Source of the DNA: Thermoplasmatota archaeon
Lineage (GTDB): Archaea > Thermoplasmatota > E2 > DHVEG-1
DNA: 15,083 bases
Direction of reading: 5' to 3'
NCBI GenBank assembly: GCA_030612095.1
Contig: JAUWOO010000026.1
Location: 1 to 15,083, forward strand
Shown here piece after piece: positions 7,418-14,210 of this stretch; within the stretch, counting starts at the first letter, position 1; each line of letters begins with the position of its first letter. The notes under the pieces were generated by a model, which worked only from the letters and a program-made list of their open reading frames with translations, searched no databases and was not told where the DNA came from. The translations under genes were made by a program, and so were the position numbers.

Positions 7418-8854
7418 TCATAGACCCAGTATCCCTTTCCAATAAACAATAGCCACAGTAAAAATTACTAATATACAAACAATATTAGAAACACTACCAG
7501 CCCTGACTAAATCACGCGTTGAAAAATAACCGGAAGAATAGGTTATAGCATTTCCGGGAGTGGCGATAACAAGCATAAACGCAAGTCCGCCGCTAAGAGC
7601 TATACACATTGATGCAAGTAGAGGACTTATGCCTGGTATTTCGGTTGATATCGCAATGCCAATGGGGAGAAGTATCGCAACTGCTGCAATATTTGACATT
7701 GCTTCTGTCAGAAAGATGGTGAAAATAATTAATCCAAGTATGACCAGATAAGGACTAATACCTACAGTATTAAAAAGCAGGTGAGCTATCCATTCTCCAG
7801 CGCCTGTACTCTGCATACCCATACCAAGTGTTATAGCTCCGCCATAGAGCAATATAATTCCCCATGGAACACGTTTCTCTAAATCTTTCCAGGAGATACA
7901 TCCTGTTAAAAACAACAGGATTCCCCCAAGTATGGCTATAACGGCAAGCCCAAAATATGGAAATGATGAAAAGAAAATCCAAAGTAAAACAGTAAATGCC
8001 AAGATAACCAAAACCAATACTTCGCTTCTCCCCATCTTTCCTGCAATAGCTAACTGATTATCTATCTCTTTTTTCGCCATGGTAACATCCTTGATTTCAA
8101 TAGGGAAAGAAAACTGTAACACAAGCCACACCAAAGGTAAAGCAATAAATACAACAGGCATCGAATACTTCATCCAATCAAAAAAAGTTACAGTAATACC
8201 AATATCAGAAAGCACTCCAATAGTGAGAGGATTTCTCGCCCCGCCAATGAGTGTACCTAAGCTACCAATAGAGCACCCATATGCTACACACAACATACTG
8301 ACCTTACCAAAATTGCTCTGTCTAGGTGCAAGTTTCATTGCAATCAAAATAGATACAATAATAGGTAAAAACCGTGCAGCTACGCCATGTTCTGGGATTA
8401 CAAAATATAAAAGTGCACCGGCGAACATAATGCCAAGAGTGAAAATCCGAGGATTTTTTTCAAAATGACTGAGAAACTTAAATGCCATTCTTCTATGCAA
8501 ACCATGTTTTTCTATTGCCCCTGAAATTATGAATGCACCAATAAGGAAAAATACTGCCTGATTACCAAATGATGAAAAAACATCAACAGCAGGTATTACG
8601 CCAAGCATTGGTTGAGCTATCATTATCATAAGACCCGTAACGGCCAAGGGTATTGGTTCGGTTATCCACAGTATTGCAGCCATGAATAAAATTCCGATCA
8701 TCACCTGACCATTATGAGTTAAACCATCTGGAGACGGAAGTAAATAGAATAATGCAACAATTGAAAATGCTAATGCAATGAAAAAAACATCTCTACGAGA
8801 TAGAAGGGTATCCATTCCTTTTGAAAAATTGTCGTCTTCACTTGTCATCTTCAC
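7418..8854 (-). CDS. SLC13/DASS-family sodium:anion symporter, probable sulfate importer
   Basis: 478-residue integral membrane protein with about a dozen hydrophobic segments. Family marks are WITEPIPLAVTGLM and SFGNQAVFFLIGAF in the first half and EAMSNIAAVAILLPIG in the second. Family members move dicarboxylates, citrate or sulfate with Na+. The sat and cysC genes upstream make sulfate the likeliest substrate. In VcINDY-type members each half carries an SNT signature for Na+ and substrate; here the first site reads EHGVAARFLPI, with no SNT, and the second reads SNIA. Ion coupling may therefore differ. The start is disturbed: a 13-bp tandem duplication shifts the original-looking ATG (8858) out of frame, leaving GTG 8854 or ATG 8848. 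The N-terminus is hydrophilic and cytoplasmic. Confidence 0.88.
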   Translation of the reverse strand: MKMTSEDDNFSKGMDTLLSRRDVFFIALAFSIVALFYLLPSPDGLTHNGQVMIGILFMAAILWITEPIPLAVTGLMIMIAQPMLGVIPAVDVFSSFGNQAVFFLIGAFIISGAIEKHGLHRRMAFKFLSHFEKNPRIFTLGIMFAGALLYFVIPEHGVAARFLPIIVSILIAMKLAPRQSNFGKVSMLCVAYGCSIGSLGTLIGGARNPLTIGVLSDIGITVTFFDWMKYSMPVVFIALPLVWLVLQFSFPIEIKDVTMAKKEIDNQLAIAGKMGRSEVLVLVILAFTVLLWIFFSSFPYFGLAVIAILGGILLFLTGCISWKDLEKRVPWGIILLYGGAITLGMGMQSTGAGEWIAHLLFNTVGISPYLVILGLIIFTIFLTEAMSNIAAVAILLPIGIAISTEIPGISPLLASMCIALSGGLAFMLVIATPGNAITYSSGYFSTRDLVRAGSVSNIVCILVIFTVAIVYWKGILGL

Positions 8855-8855
8855 T
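8830..8855 (-). repeat. 13-bp imperfect tandem duplication at the transporter start
   Basis: On the - strand AGTGAAGATGACA (8855-8843) is followed at once by AGTGAAGACGACA (8842-8830), one mismatch in 13. Because 13 is not a multiple of 3, the duplication moves the upstream ATG (8858) out of the transporter frame and closes it after MSEDDK. Without one copy, the ATG would read straight into MSEDDNFSKG. Confidence 0.85.
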
Positions 8856-8867
8856 CATTTAATAAAA

Positions 8868-8883
8868 ACTCCCTTTTGAGAGC
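8868..8883 (-). other. small hairpin plus U-run between sulfotransferase and transporter genes
   Basis: On the - strand GCTCTC-AAAA-GGGAGT can fold into a six-pair stem with two G-U pairs and an AAAA loop, followed by TTTTATT. It sits in the 32-base gap between the sulfotransferase stop and the transporter start and contains the likely GGGAG Shine-Dalgarno element. It could be a weak attenuator or could simply mask that element; it may also be chance. Confidence 0.25.
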
Positions 8884-8886
8884 CGC

Positions 8887-9468
8887 CTAACTATCTTTTA
8901 TTCTCTGCCGATATAATTTATCATCCACAACTTTTATCATTTTATCAATATCCTCCCCAGACATCTCAAGAAACCCCTGTATCTTTTTTATATCATCCCT
9001 GGGATTGGACAATATTTTATTATAGTTAACTAACAGAACCTCTATGTCATCCCTGCTTGTAATTTGTTTTTTTATCATGCGATTCAGTTTGATGAAAGCT
9101 TCCCTGGTTTTTTCACGATTCTTATCCTTTATTCCAGCCATTTTCTCCATTGAGTCAAGTATCTCCTCAACGTTTCTCTCCGAATAGATAATCCTATAAT
9201 TGCCCTTTGGCAGATATTTAAGACCGTAAGCCGTTATCTTTACGAATTTTCCCGTATAATCTTCCAATGGAAATGTTCCATCCATGAGTTTATTTATTAT
9301 CTTTCCTCCAGCTAGTTCATAGTAGCCCTTCGGATTGCTCTGATCAGATAGTCGGGAATCGTCAAAGGAAACTGGAACTCCGCCAGCATGCAATATCTGC
9401 ATAAGCATGGATGTTCCAGAACGTTCTAGCCCAGATACAATATAGTTAATATTTTTATTTAAACTCAT
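8887..9468 (-). CDS. sulfotransferase-like P-loop protein
   Basis: 193 residues, small for the family. The N-terminal segment YIVSGLERSGTSMLMQIL (about residues 9-26) is the 5'-phosphosulfate loop typical of PAPS-dependent sulfotransferases, with GxxRSGTS in place of the P-loop lysine form. YRIIYSERNVEEILDSM (about 91-107) fits the 3'-phosphate-binding Arg-Ser region, where bacterial and archaeal members read R(N/D)P-like sequence. It probably transfers the sulfuryl group of PAPS to an unidentified acceptor. It lies 13 bases after cysC, with a GGAAA element before ATG 9468, so maker and user of PAPS are co-expressed. Soluble, with no membrane segment. Acceptor unknown; a carbohydrate is plausible given the nearby amino-sugar genes. 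Confidence 0.75.
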   Translation of the reverse strand: MSLNKNINYIVSGLERSGTSMLMQILHAGGVPVSFDDSRLSDQSNPKGYYELAGGKIINKLMDGTFPLEDYTGKFVKITAYGLKYLPKGNYRIIYSERNVEEILDSMEKMAGIKDKNREKTREAFIKLNRMIKKQITSRDDIEVLLVNYNKILSNPRDDIKKIQGFLEMSGEDIDKMIKVVDDKLYRQRIKDS

Positions 9469-9481
9469 ATTTCCTACATGC

Positions 9482-10087
9482 TTATATAAATCCCAATTCT
9501 TCCAATTTTTTCAGTACCTTTTCTGCGCTTTCTTCTACGGTTTCTTTATCGGTATCAGTTATTAATTCAGGGTTTTCTGGTTCCTCATATGGAGCATTAA
9601 TACCAGTAAATTCTTTTATTTCGCCAGCTCTTGCCTTTTTATACATACCTTTTGGATCCCTTTTTTCGCAGGTTTCAAGAGATGCCTTTGCATATATCTC
9701 AAGAAATCTGCCTTCCCCGGCCAATTCTCTGCAGAAATTTCTATCTTTTGCATATGGAGAAATAAACGCAGTTATGGTAATCAAACCTGCATCTGCAAAA
9801 AGGTTTGCCACTTCAGATATTCTTCGAATATTTTCTTTTCTATCTTCTGGAGAAAATCCAAGATCTTTGTTTAATCCGTGACGGATATTGTCTCCATCAA
9901 GTATATAGGCAAGTTTCTCCCTTTCATGTAACTTGTGTGCAACCTCGTTTGCAACTGTTGATTTTCCACTACCAGAAAGCCCGGTGAACCATAAAACAAC
10001 TCCTTTTTGCTTTAGTAGTTGTTCACGTTTTTCCCGCTCTACTGCATGATCATGCCATACGACGTTTGTTGCTTTTTGCTCTTTCAT
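9482..10087 (-). CDS. cysC: adenylylsulfate (APS) kinase
   Basis: 201-residue kinase that phosphorylates APS at the 3' hydroxyl to give PAPS. Features in order: NVVWHDHAVEREKRE near the N-terminus, P-loop GLSGSGKS (36-43), LDGDNIRHGLN (63-73), the phosphoacceptor-loop type FISPYAKDR (108-116, Ser110), and FTGINAPYEEP near residue 165. All family hallmarks are present and the length is normal. I chose ATG 10087 rather than 10099: GGAGATGAT ends seven bases before it, while the upstream ATG lies inside that element. It follows the DHH gene after a short gap in the same operon and precedes the sulfotransferase-like gene. Confidence 0.95.
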   Translation of the reverse strand: MKEQKATNVVWHDHAVEREKREQLLKQKGVVLWFTGLSGSGKSTVANEVAHKLHEREKLAYILDGDNIRHGLNKDLGFSPEDRKENIRRISEVANLFADAGLITITAFISPYAKDRNFCRELAGEGRFLEIYAKASLETCEKRDPKGMYKKARAGEIKEFTGINAPYEEPENPELITDTDKETVEESAEKVLKKLEELGFI

Positions 10088-10106
10088 ATTTATAATCATC
10101 TCCTTT

Positions 10107-11084
10107 TTAATTTTTAGTCAGAAATGCCATTATTTCCTCAACAAATGAGTCAGTTTTATCTTTTGGTAATATTGCACCAAGAACCTCTTTTTTGCCCCCG
10201 CATTTAAACCCTAGAGATTTTCCTCGCTGTATCATATGTTCCAAATTTTTGCTGCTTCTAACATAAACCTGATCCTTATCATCAAAGAAACCTGTATTTA
10301 TTACCAAAGTGTTTTTCCCATTCTCCCATGCAACTTTTCGCGTTATTGTTGAAATAATGTTATATGGGGTGTGTATTTTCTTCAAAATAGTGCCCTGTAC
10401 CTCATCTGTAGTCTTTTCAAGTTGTTTTGTAATTTCCTTGTTAAGCATTGTGAGATTTTTATTCCATTGATCATTATCTAGAATATCATCAGCAGACTTG
10501 TAACTGAGGAGAAGCGGAGGTGCAGTTTCCACTGCTTTTTTATCACCTAGTTTATAGTTAGAATCCAGCAGATAAACCGCCTTCAATAGATCGTCAAATT
10601 CAAGATTACTATCATGACAGAAATCCAATAGGATTTTGGAAAACAATGTGTTGTTCTTGATCTTTTGCTCATGATCTCCAACCACACCAAGTAGCGAAAA
10701 CAGATTTACAGGATTTCCAAGAAAATCGTTGACAATCCAGCTAGCGGAAGGATATTCATCAGGATTTTCTCCTTTTATGACTGGATTATGATGAAAAACT
10801 TCTTTTATCTCCTTTCCAAGATGATGGTCAAATATCATTACCTTTGCATTTTTTGCCAATCTGAGAATGTTTTCCTTTGGAAGAGCCATATCGGCAACAA
10901 TAACAAAATCATAGTTTGAGTAATCGGCAAGTTCCTTTTCAGTAAGAAAGTAATTACCAAGTTCGGGTGTTTTATTGGTCATATCTCTATCAGCCAGGTA
11001 TTCTAACAAGAGGCGTGCAGAGCATATGCCATCAGCATCCCAGTGATGTATCAAAAGACCTTTGCCCTGTAGTTCTTCTAGCAT
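10107..11084 (-). CDS. DHH-family phosphoesterase, candidate PAP phosphatase
   Basis: 325 residues with the four DHH metal motifs: HHWDADG (13-19), VADMA (Asp65), DHH (86-88) and GVVGDHEQ (Asp137). A C-terminal DHHA1-like domain ends near LGFKCGGKKEVLGA. NrnA-type members of this superfamily hydrolyse 3'-phosphoadenosine 5'-phosphate (PAP) as well as short oligonucleotides. Its place between sat and cysC, in an operon with a sulfotransferase that would release PAP, makes PAP removal the best guess. In many DHHA1 domains the motif is GGGH; here the His is replaced by Lys, so substrate range may differ. RecJ-like single-strand nuclease or another phosphoesterase role cannot be excluded. It starts nine bases after sat, with GGGAT upstream of ATG 11084. 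Confidence 0.88.
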   Translation of the reverse strand: MLEELQGKGLLIHHWDADGICSARLLLEYLADRDMTNKTPELGNYFLTEKELADYSNYDFVIVADMALPKENILRLAKNAKVMIFDHHLGKEIKEVFHHNPVIKGENPDEYPSASWIVNDFLGNPVNLFSLLGVVGDHEQKIKNNTLFSKILLDFCHDSNLEFDDLLKAVYLLDSNYKLGDKKAVETAPPLLLSYKSADDILDNDQWNKNLTMLNKEITKQLEKTTDEVQGTILKKIHTPYNIISTITRKVAWENGKNTLVINTGFFDDKDQVYVRSSKNLEHMIQRGKSLGFKCGGKKEVLGAILPKDKTDSFVEEIMAFLTKN

Positions 11085-11093
11085 CGTATATCC

Positions 11094-12227
11094 CTATTCC
11101 ACGAATGGTTTATCAAACTTCAAAATCGTTTCTGCTACTTCCTTTCGCATCATATCTTCTGAAGGTATTTCCCCATTTGTTAGGAGTTCTCTTATTTTTT
11201 TGCCGCTGAAATTAATATGATATTTTTGATCATGTGGACAGATTTTATCGTTGACAACACTATCGCATTTTGTACATCTAGAGAAAGATCGGAAGAAAAC
11301 AGGGATTATGCCTAGATCTGGAAATTCTGAGAATATATCGTGAGCATCATAAGGACCATAATAGTTACCAACTCCAGCATGATCTCTTCCTACAATGAAA
11401 TGTGTGCAGCCGAAGTTTTTACGCATGATGGCGTGATGAATCGCTTCACGGGGACCAGCATATTTCATAGAAGTTCTTAGAATAGACATCACTGCACGTT
11501 CTTTGAGATAATAATGTTTCATCAATGTCTCATATGAGGAGAGGATTACCTCATCTCTGAAATCCCCTACTTTTTTCTTTCCGATGATTGGATTGATGAG
11601 AATACCATCGACAAAAGTAAGAGCTGTTTTTTGGACATATTCATGACCTATGTGTGGTGGGTTACGTGTTTGAAACGCTACGATTTCTCTCCATCCTTTT
11701 TCTTTGAATAAAAAGCGTGTTTCTCTTGGTGAAAGATTATAATTATCGAACTGTCTAGTTTTACTGTCCAGAAGAGTGATTTTTCCACCGATTAGAAGTT
11801 GTTTCATATTATAAACATTAGCAACTCCGGGGTGGTCCGTATCTTCTGTGCGATATATTGCCTGTGCCAATGATTTTTTATCATATGTATAAATTTCATC
11901 TATATTTAGTTGTGCAAGTAGACCGTTTTCTTTGTTTGTAAGTAATACAGCATCTCCCTCTTTTAGATCTTTTATATCTTGTTTATCGAAATCCAACAGT
12001 ATTGGTATTGTCCATGGCGTATCATCTGCTAATCTTTTTTCTTTGACAACACTTTCAAGATCATCGCCATATAGAAATCCTTCCAGTGGTGAAAATACTC
12101 CATTTGAAATATTTAGTACATCTTCTGAAAGATCTGTATTTATTTCAAGCTTAGGAAGTTCGGCTACGTCTGATGACTCTTTCTTAACAAGTCTGTTTAT
12201 CAATCTTCCTCCGTGTGGTTTTGACAT
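11094..12227 (-). CDS. sat: ATP sulfurylase (sulfate adenylyltransferase)
   Basis: 377 residues, the usual size for the archaeal/bacterial homo-oligomeric Sat. It forms APS and pyrophosphate from ATP and sulfate. PUA-like N-terminal domain (NGVFSPLEGFL near 42-52), then the catalytic domain with QTRNPPHIGHEY (186-197: the QxRN and HxxH motifs), MKYAGPREAIHHA and GRDHAGVG (280-287). A zinc-site pattern follows: Cys318, Cys321, Cys330 and a His at 332 or 337, as in thermophilic homologues. Every active-site motif is intact. It begins nine bases after the RHH regulator stop, with GAGGGAATGAT just upstream of ATG 12227, so it is the first enzyme gene of the operon. Confidence 0.96.
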   Translation of the reverse strand: MSKPHGGRLINRLVKKESSDVAELPKLEINTDLSEDVLNISNGVFSPLEGFLYGDDLESVVKEKRLADDTPWTIPILLDFDKQDIKDLKEGDAVLLTNKENGLLAQLNIDEIYTYDKKSLAQAIYRTEDTDHPGVANVYNMKQLLIGGKITLLDSKTRQFDNYNLSPRETRFLFKEKGWREIVAFQTRNPPHIGHEYVQKTALTFVDGILINPIIGKKKVGDFRDEVILSSYETLMKHYYLKERAVMSILRTSMKYAGPREAIHHAIMRKNFGCTHFIVGRDHAGVGNYYGPYDAHDIFSEFPDLGIIPVFFRSFSRCTKCDSVVNDKICPHDQKYHINFSGKKIRELLTNGEIPSEDMMRKEVAETILKFDKPFVE

Positions 12228-12236
12228 ATCATTCCC

Positions 12237-12470
12237 TCAATCCAGATATCCCAGCGCCCTTAACCGATCTTTGACTTTTTCTTCATCTTCTTTGCTGAAC
12301 GCTTCTTCACTTTCCTCTTCTATACCGGATATGACCTCTCTGAGTACATAGGTTACGTAGGAAGAAAGAGAGTTAAACCCTGTTCCTTCTATTCGCTTTT
12401 TTATTTTTTCTGCGAGCGGTGTCGGTATAGATATTGTCGTATATTTTTTCACTTCTTTTTCTTCTGTCAT
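12237..12470 (-). CDS. ribbon-helix-helix (CopG-like) DNA-binding protein, likely operon regulator
   Basis: 77 residues. The N-terminal part KKYTTISIPTPLAEKIKKRI gives the beta-strand and first helix of an RHH fold, and SLSSYVTYVLREVISGI the second helix. An acidic linker leads to a short C-terminal helix, EEKVKDRLRALGYLD. RHH proteins act as dimers and place the strand pair in the DNA major groove. It is the first gene of the sat operon, so autoregulation is likely; an 11-bp inverted repeat directly upstream is a candidate operator. The Shine-Dalgarno element AGGTG (12480-12476) is ideally spaced from ATG 12470. The gene could also be an antitoxin-like RHH protein, but no toxin gene is adjacent. 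Confidence 0.82.
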   Translation of the reverse strand: MTEEKEVKKYTTISIPTPLAEKIKKRIEGTGFNSLSSYVTYVLREVISGIEEESEEAFSKEDEEKVKDRLRALGYLD

Positions 12471-12479
12471 AATAACACC

Positions 12480-12515
12480 TAATTAAATATGGTTATATAT
12501 CATTATATTTAATTA
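12480..12515 (-). promoter_or_regulatory. 11-bp perfect inverted repeat, candidate operator of the sat operon
   Basis: TAATTAAATAT (12480-12490) and ATATTTAATTA (12505-12515) are exact reverse complements with a 14-base spacer. The pair lies between the TATA box and the first start codon, touching the Shine-Dalgarno element at 12480. The expected transcription start (about 12510) falls inside it, so a bound protein would block initiation. The region is very AT-rich, which raises the chance of a fortuitous repeat. Confidence 0.5.
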
Positions 12516-12533
12516 TATGTAATTGCAGAGGGC

Positions 12534-12542
12534 GTATATAAA
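12534..12542 (-). promoter_or_regulatory. TATA box of the sat operon
   Basis: The - strand reads TTTATATAC, close to the archaeal consensus TTTATATA, preceded by CACAATAT as a possible BRE. Initiation 25-27 bases downstream would give a leader of about 40 nt that holds the inverted repeat and the AGGTG ribosome-binding site. Confidence 0.6.
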
Positions 12543-12557
12543 TATTGTGAAATTGGG

Positions 12558-12605
12558 CAATGGTGAATCTTCGGGTTTAGGGTGGTGACTATTTCGGGTG
12601 GTGAA
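12558..12605 (-). promoter_or_regulatory. three TCACCA direct repeats upstream of the sat-operon promoter
   Basis: On the - strand TTCACCACCC (12605-12596), GTCACCACCC (12589-12580) and TTCACCATTG (12567-12558) share TTCACCA or GTCACCA. The first two contain an identical 9-mer 16 bp apart; the third is 22 bp further on. They are locally GC-rich in an AT-rich gap and end about 16 bp upstream of the TATA box, where archaeal activators often bind. Confidence 0.4.
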
Positions 12606-12750
12606 TGCAGGGTGTATCAAATTAATTAAAAAGAATACATTTAAAGATAAAATTCAACACAAACAATAGCAAAAGGGTTCTGTGTAAAAGTACAGTGTGG
12701 ATAATACTTTGGAAAATTTACGTTATTATTTAAAAGTAATATAAGATTAA

Positions 12751-13143
12751 TTACCTAATACAACAATCTCTTGAAATCATACACATAAAATTATTACCAA
12801 TATATCCAAAGGAGTAGGGATATGGAATCATAATTGATACAGTCATGTTATTTATAAAAAGAAATTTTGGAGTTGTTACATCAGGGTTTTCGTTATTACG
12901 TAACAAACCAAAAGCAACTCCGTTAGTATTGTTTGTTATGATTTGATCGATCCAGCCATCATCATCAATACTCTTTTCAGAAAATGTTCCAATTATAATG
13001 CAGATGTACCACCAATAATATTCTGTATCATGCTTTTGTTCACCTGCCAATTCTTTATCCATTTCACTAACTACGATTGTTAATGAGGAAAAAATAATCT
13101 GAAATATGACAAATATGATTAGATACATACTTTTTTTTACCAT
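12751..13143 (-). CDS. small exported hypothetical protein
   Basis: 130 residues from ATG 13143, or 136 from an upstream start at 13161. The N-terminus MVKKSMYLIIFVIFQIIFSS is a clear signal peptide or membrane anchor: two lysines then a long hydrophobic run. The mature part has CIIIGTFSEKS, an Asp-rich DDDGWIDQI and several hydrophobic beta-like stretches (FLFINNMTVSIMI, SFGYIGNNFMCMI). It ends in a Cys-rich tail with three cysteines in the last ten residues. I recognise no named family. It is likely surface-exposed with a beta-sandwich-like domain. It is the only gene of its unit, divergent from purQ and upstream of the sat-operon promoter on the same strand. Confidence 0.6.
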   Translation of the reverse strand: MVKKSMYLIIFVIFQIIFSSLTIVVSEMDKELAGEQKHDTEYYWWYICIIIGTFSEKSIDDDGWIDQIITNNTNGVAFGLLRNNENPDVTTPKFLFINNMTVSIMIPYPYSFGYIGNNFMCMISRDCCIR

Positions 13144-13280
13144 ATTATAATCAACTTCCAATTTGTGTTAATAAATAACATGATAATAATTAGCAAGTAT
13201 TTAATTGTTTCTAACCACATCAGTTCATAAAAAAAGAAATAATAGAGAGACCATTACACCGTACCGTTTTGGGTGAAAAA

Positions 13281-14117
13281 GTGAAAACAAAGGACGTGAA
13301 AATAGCCATACTCCGCATAGAAGGAACAAACTGCGAACAGGAATCATATGATGCATTCAAAAGATTAGGAGCAAATCCGGAGTTTGTGCATCTAAAACAA
13401 TTACTAGACATAGACTGTAACAAAGATGAGAAAAGAGACATCTTCGATTACCAATGTCTAATGATACCAGGAGGCTTCTCTGCTGGCGATTATATCAGAG
13501 CAGGGGCAATCTTTGCAGCTAGAATAAAAAGCAAATTACAAAAAAAATTAGTAGAGTTTGTAAAACAAGAGTATCCAATACTTGGCATATGTAATGGTTT
13601 TCAAGTATTAACAGAACTTGGATTGCTACCTGGAATAGACAACATTGTCAGTTCAGTTCCCCAAGCTTGTCTGAATATCAATGATTCTAATAGATTCGAA
13701 TGTAGACCTACTTTGCTTAAACATGAAAACAATGGCAAATGCGTTTTTAGCTCAAAAATTCCAAAAAATGACATTAGATTAATCCCCAGTGCCCATGCAG
13801 AAGGGAAACTATTATTTCCTTTGGACAAACAGAAGAAATGCCTAGATGCATTAGAGGAAAACGATCAAATTGTATTTCGTTATGTTGACCCAGATGGTAA
13901 CTATGCAGGATACCCATGGAATCCCAATGGATCTATCTCAAATATAGCAGGTATATGTAACTCTCAGGGTAATGTGTTTGGCATGATGCCTCATCCAGAG
14001 AGAACCTTTTACAGACATCAACATCCCGATTGGACCAGTACCGGTTTAAATGATGATTCTGGTGATGGCCGGGCGATATTTGAATCTGTATTGGAATACA
14101 TATGTAAAAAAATTTGA
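13281..14117 (+). CDS. purQ: phosphoribosylformylglycinamidine synthase, glutaminase subunit PurQ
   Basis: 278-residue class I glutamine amidotransferase that supplies ammonia to PurL in step 4 of purine synthesis. Motifs: VKIAILRIEGTNCEQE at the N-terminus, IPGGFSAGDYIRAGA (oxyanion region), nucleophile Cys in LGICNGFQVL, and the His-Glu pair in MMPHPER near residue 240. It is longer than the ~225-residue bacterial small form and ends in an extra WTSTGLNDDSGDGRAIFES segment, as in some archaeal forms. I chose GTG 13281: GGGTGA at 13271-13276 is well placed for it and would be wasted with TTG 13269. It is transcribed alone; purL and purS are not in the window. A terminator follows directly. 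Confidence 0.93.
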   Translation: MKTKDVKIAILRIEGTNCEQESYDAFKRLGANPEFVHLKQLLDIDCNKDEKRDIFDYQCLMIPGGFSAGDYIRAGAIFAARIKSKLQKKLVEFVKQEYPILGICNGFQVLTELGLLPGIDNIVSSVPQACLNINDSNRFECRPTLLKHENNGKCVFSSKIPKNDIRLIPSAHAEGKLLFPLDKQKKCLDALEENDQIVFRYVDPDGNYAGYPWNPNGSISNIAGICNSQGNVFGMMPHPERTFYRHQHPDWTSTGLNDDSGDGRAIFESVLEYICKKI

Positions 14118-14119
14118 TG

Positions 14120-14140
14120 AGATAAATTATATCTTTTTTT
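14120..14140 (+). terminator. hairpin and T-run terminator after purQ
   Basis: AGATA-AATTA-TATCT forms a short AT stem ending in a run of seven T, three bases after the purQ stop. The stem is weak, but the T-run alone suffices for many archaeal terminators. Confidence 0.5.
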
Positions 14141-14210
14141 GTTCTATAATCCCCTTCTTTCCCCCATTCAAATCCACAATTTCATAATCGCCTTTCAAAC
14201 AAACAATTAC
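14127..14210 (-). other. in-frame continuation past the stop of the 52-residue ORF
   Basis: Directly after the TAA at 14213-14211 the same frame stays open for 27 codons: VIVCLKGDYEIVDLNGGKK then GIIEQKKI and TAA. The part LKGDYEIVDLNGGK is nearly identical to a segment encoded at 14556-14663 and differs mostly at third codon positions, so it looks like former coding sequence. There is no usable start of its own. Confidence 0.4.

Noticed and set aside
8079..8468. 129-residue ORF on the + strand inside the transporter
   Set aside because: Shadow of the hydrophobic transporter reading frame; no independent support.
11932..12351. 139-residue Ser-rich ORF on the + strand across sat and the RHH gene
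   Set aside because: Antisense to two genes with clear motifs; its Ser-rich composition follows from the opposite strand.
12555..12612. Possible G-quadruplex from repeated GGG tracts on the + strand
   Set aside because: Several tracts are only GG and some loops are long; the direct-repeat reading as protein binding sites explains the pattern better.
12681..12700. Short inverted repeat CTGT...ACAG in the gap before the exported-protein gene
   Set aside because: Only four paired bases with an eight-base loop; expected by chance.
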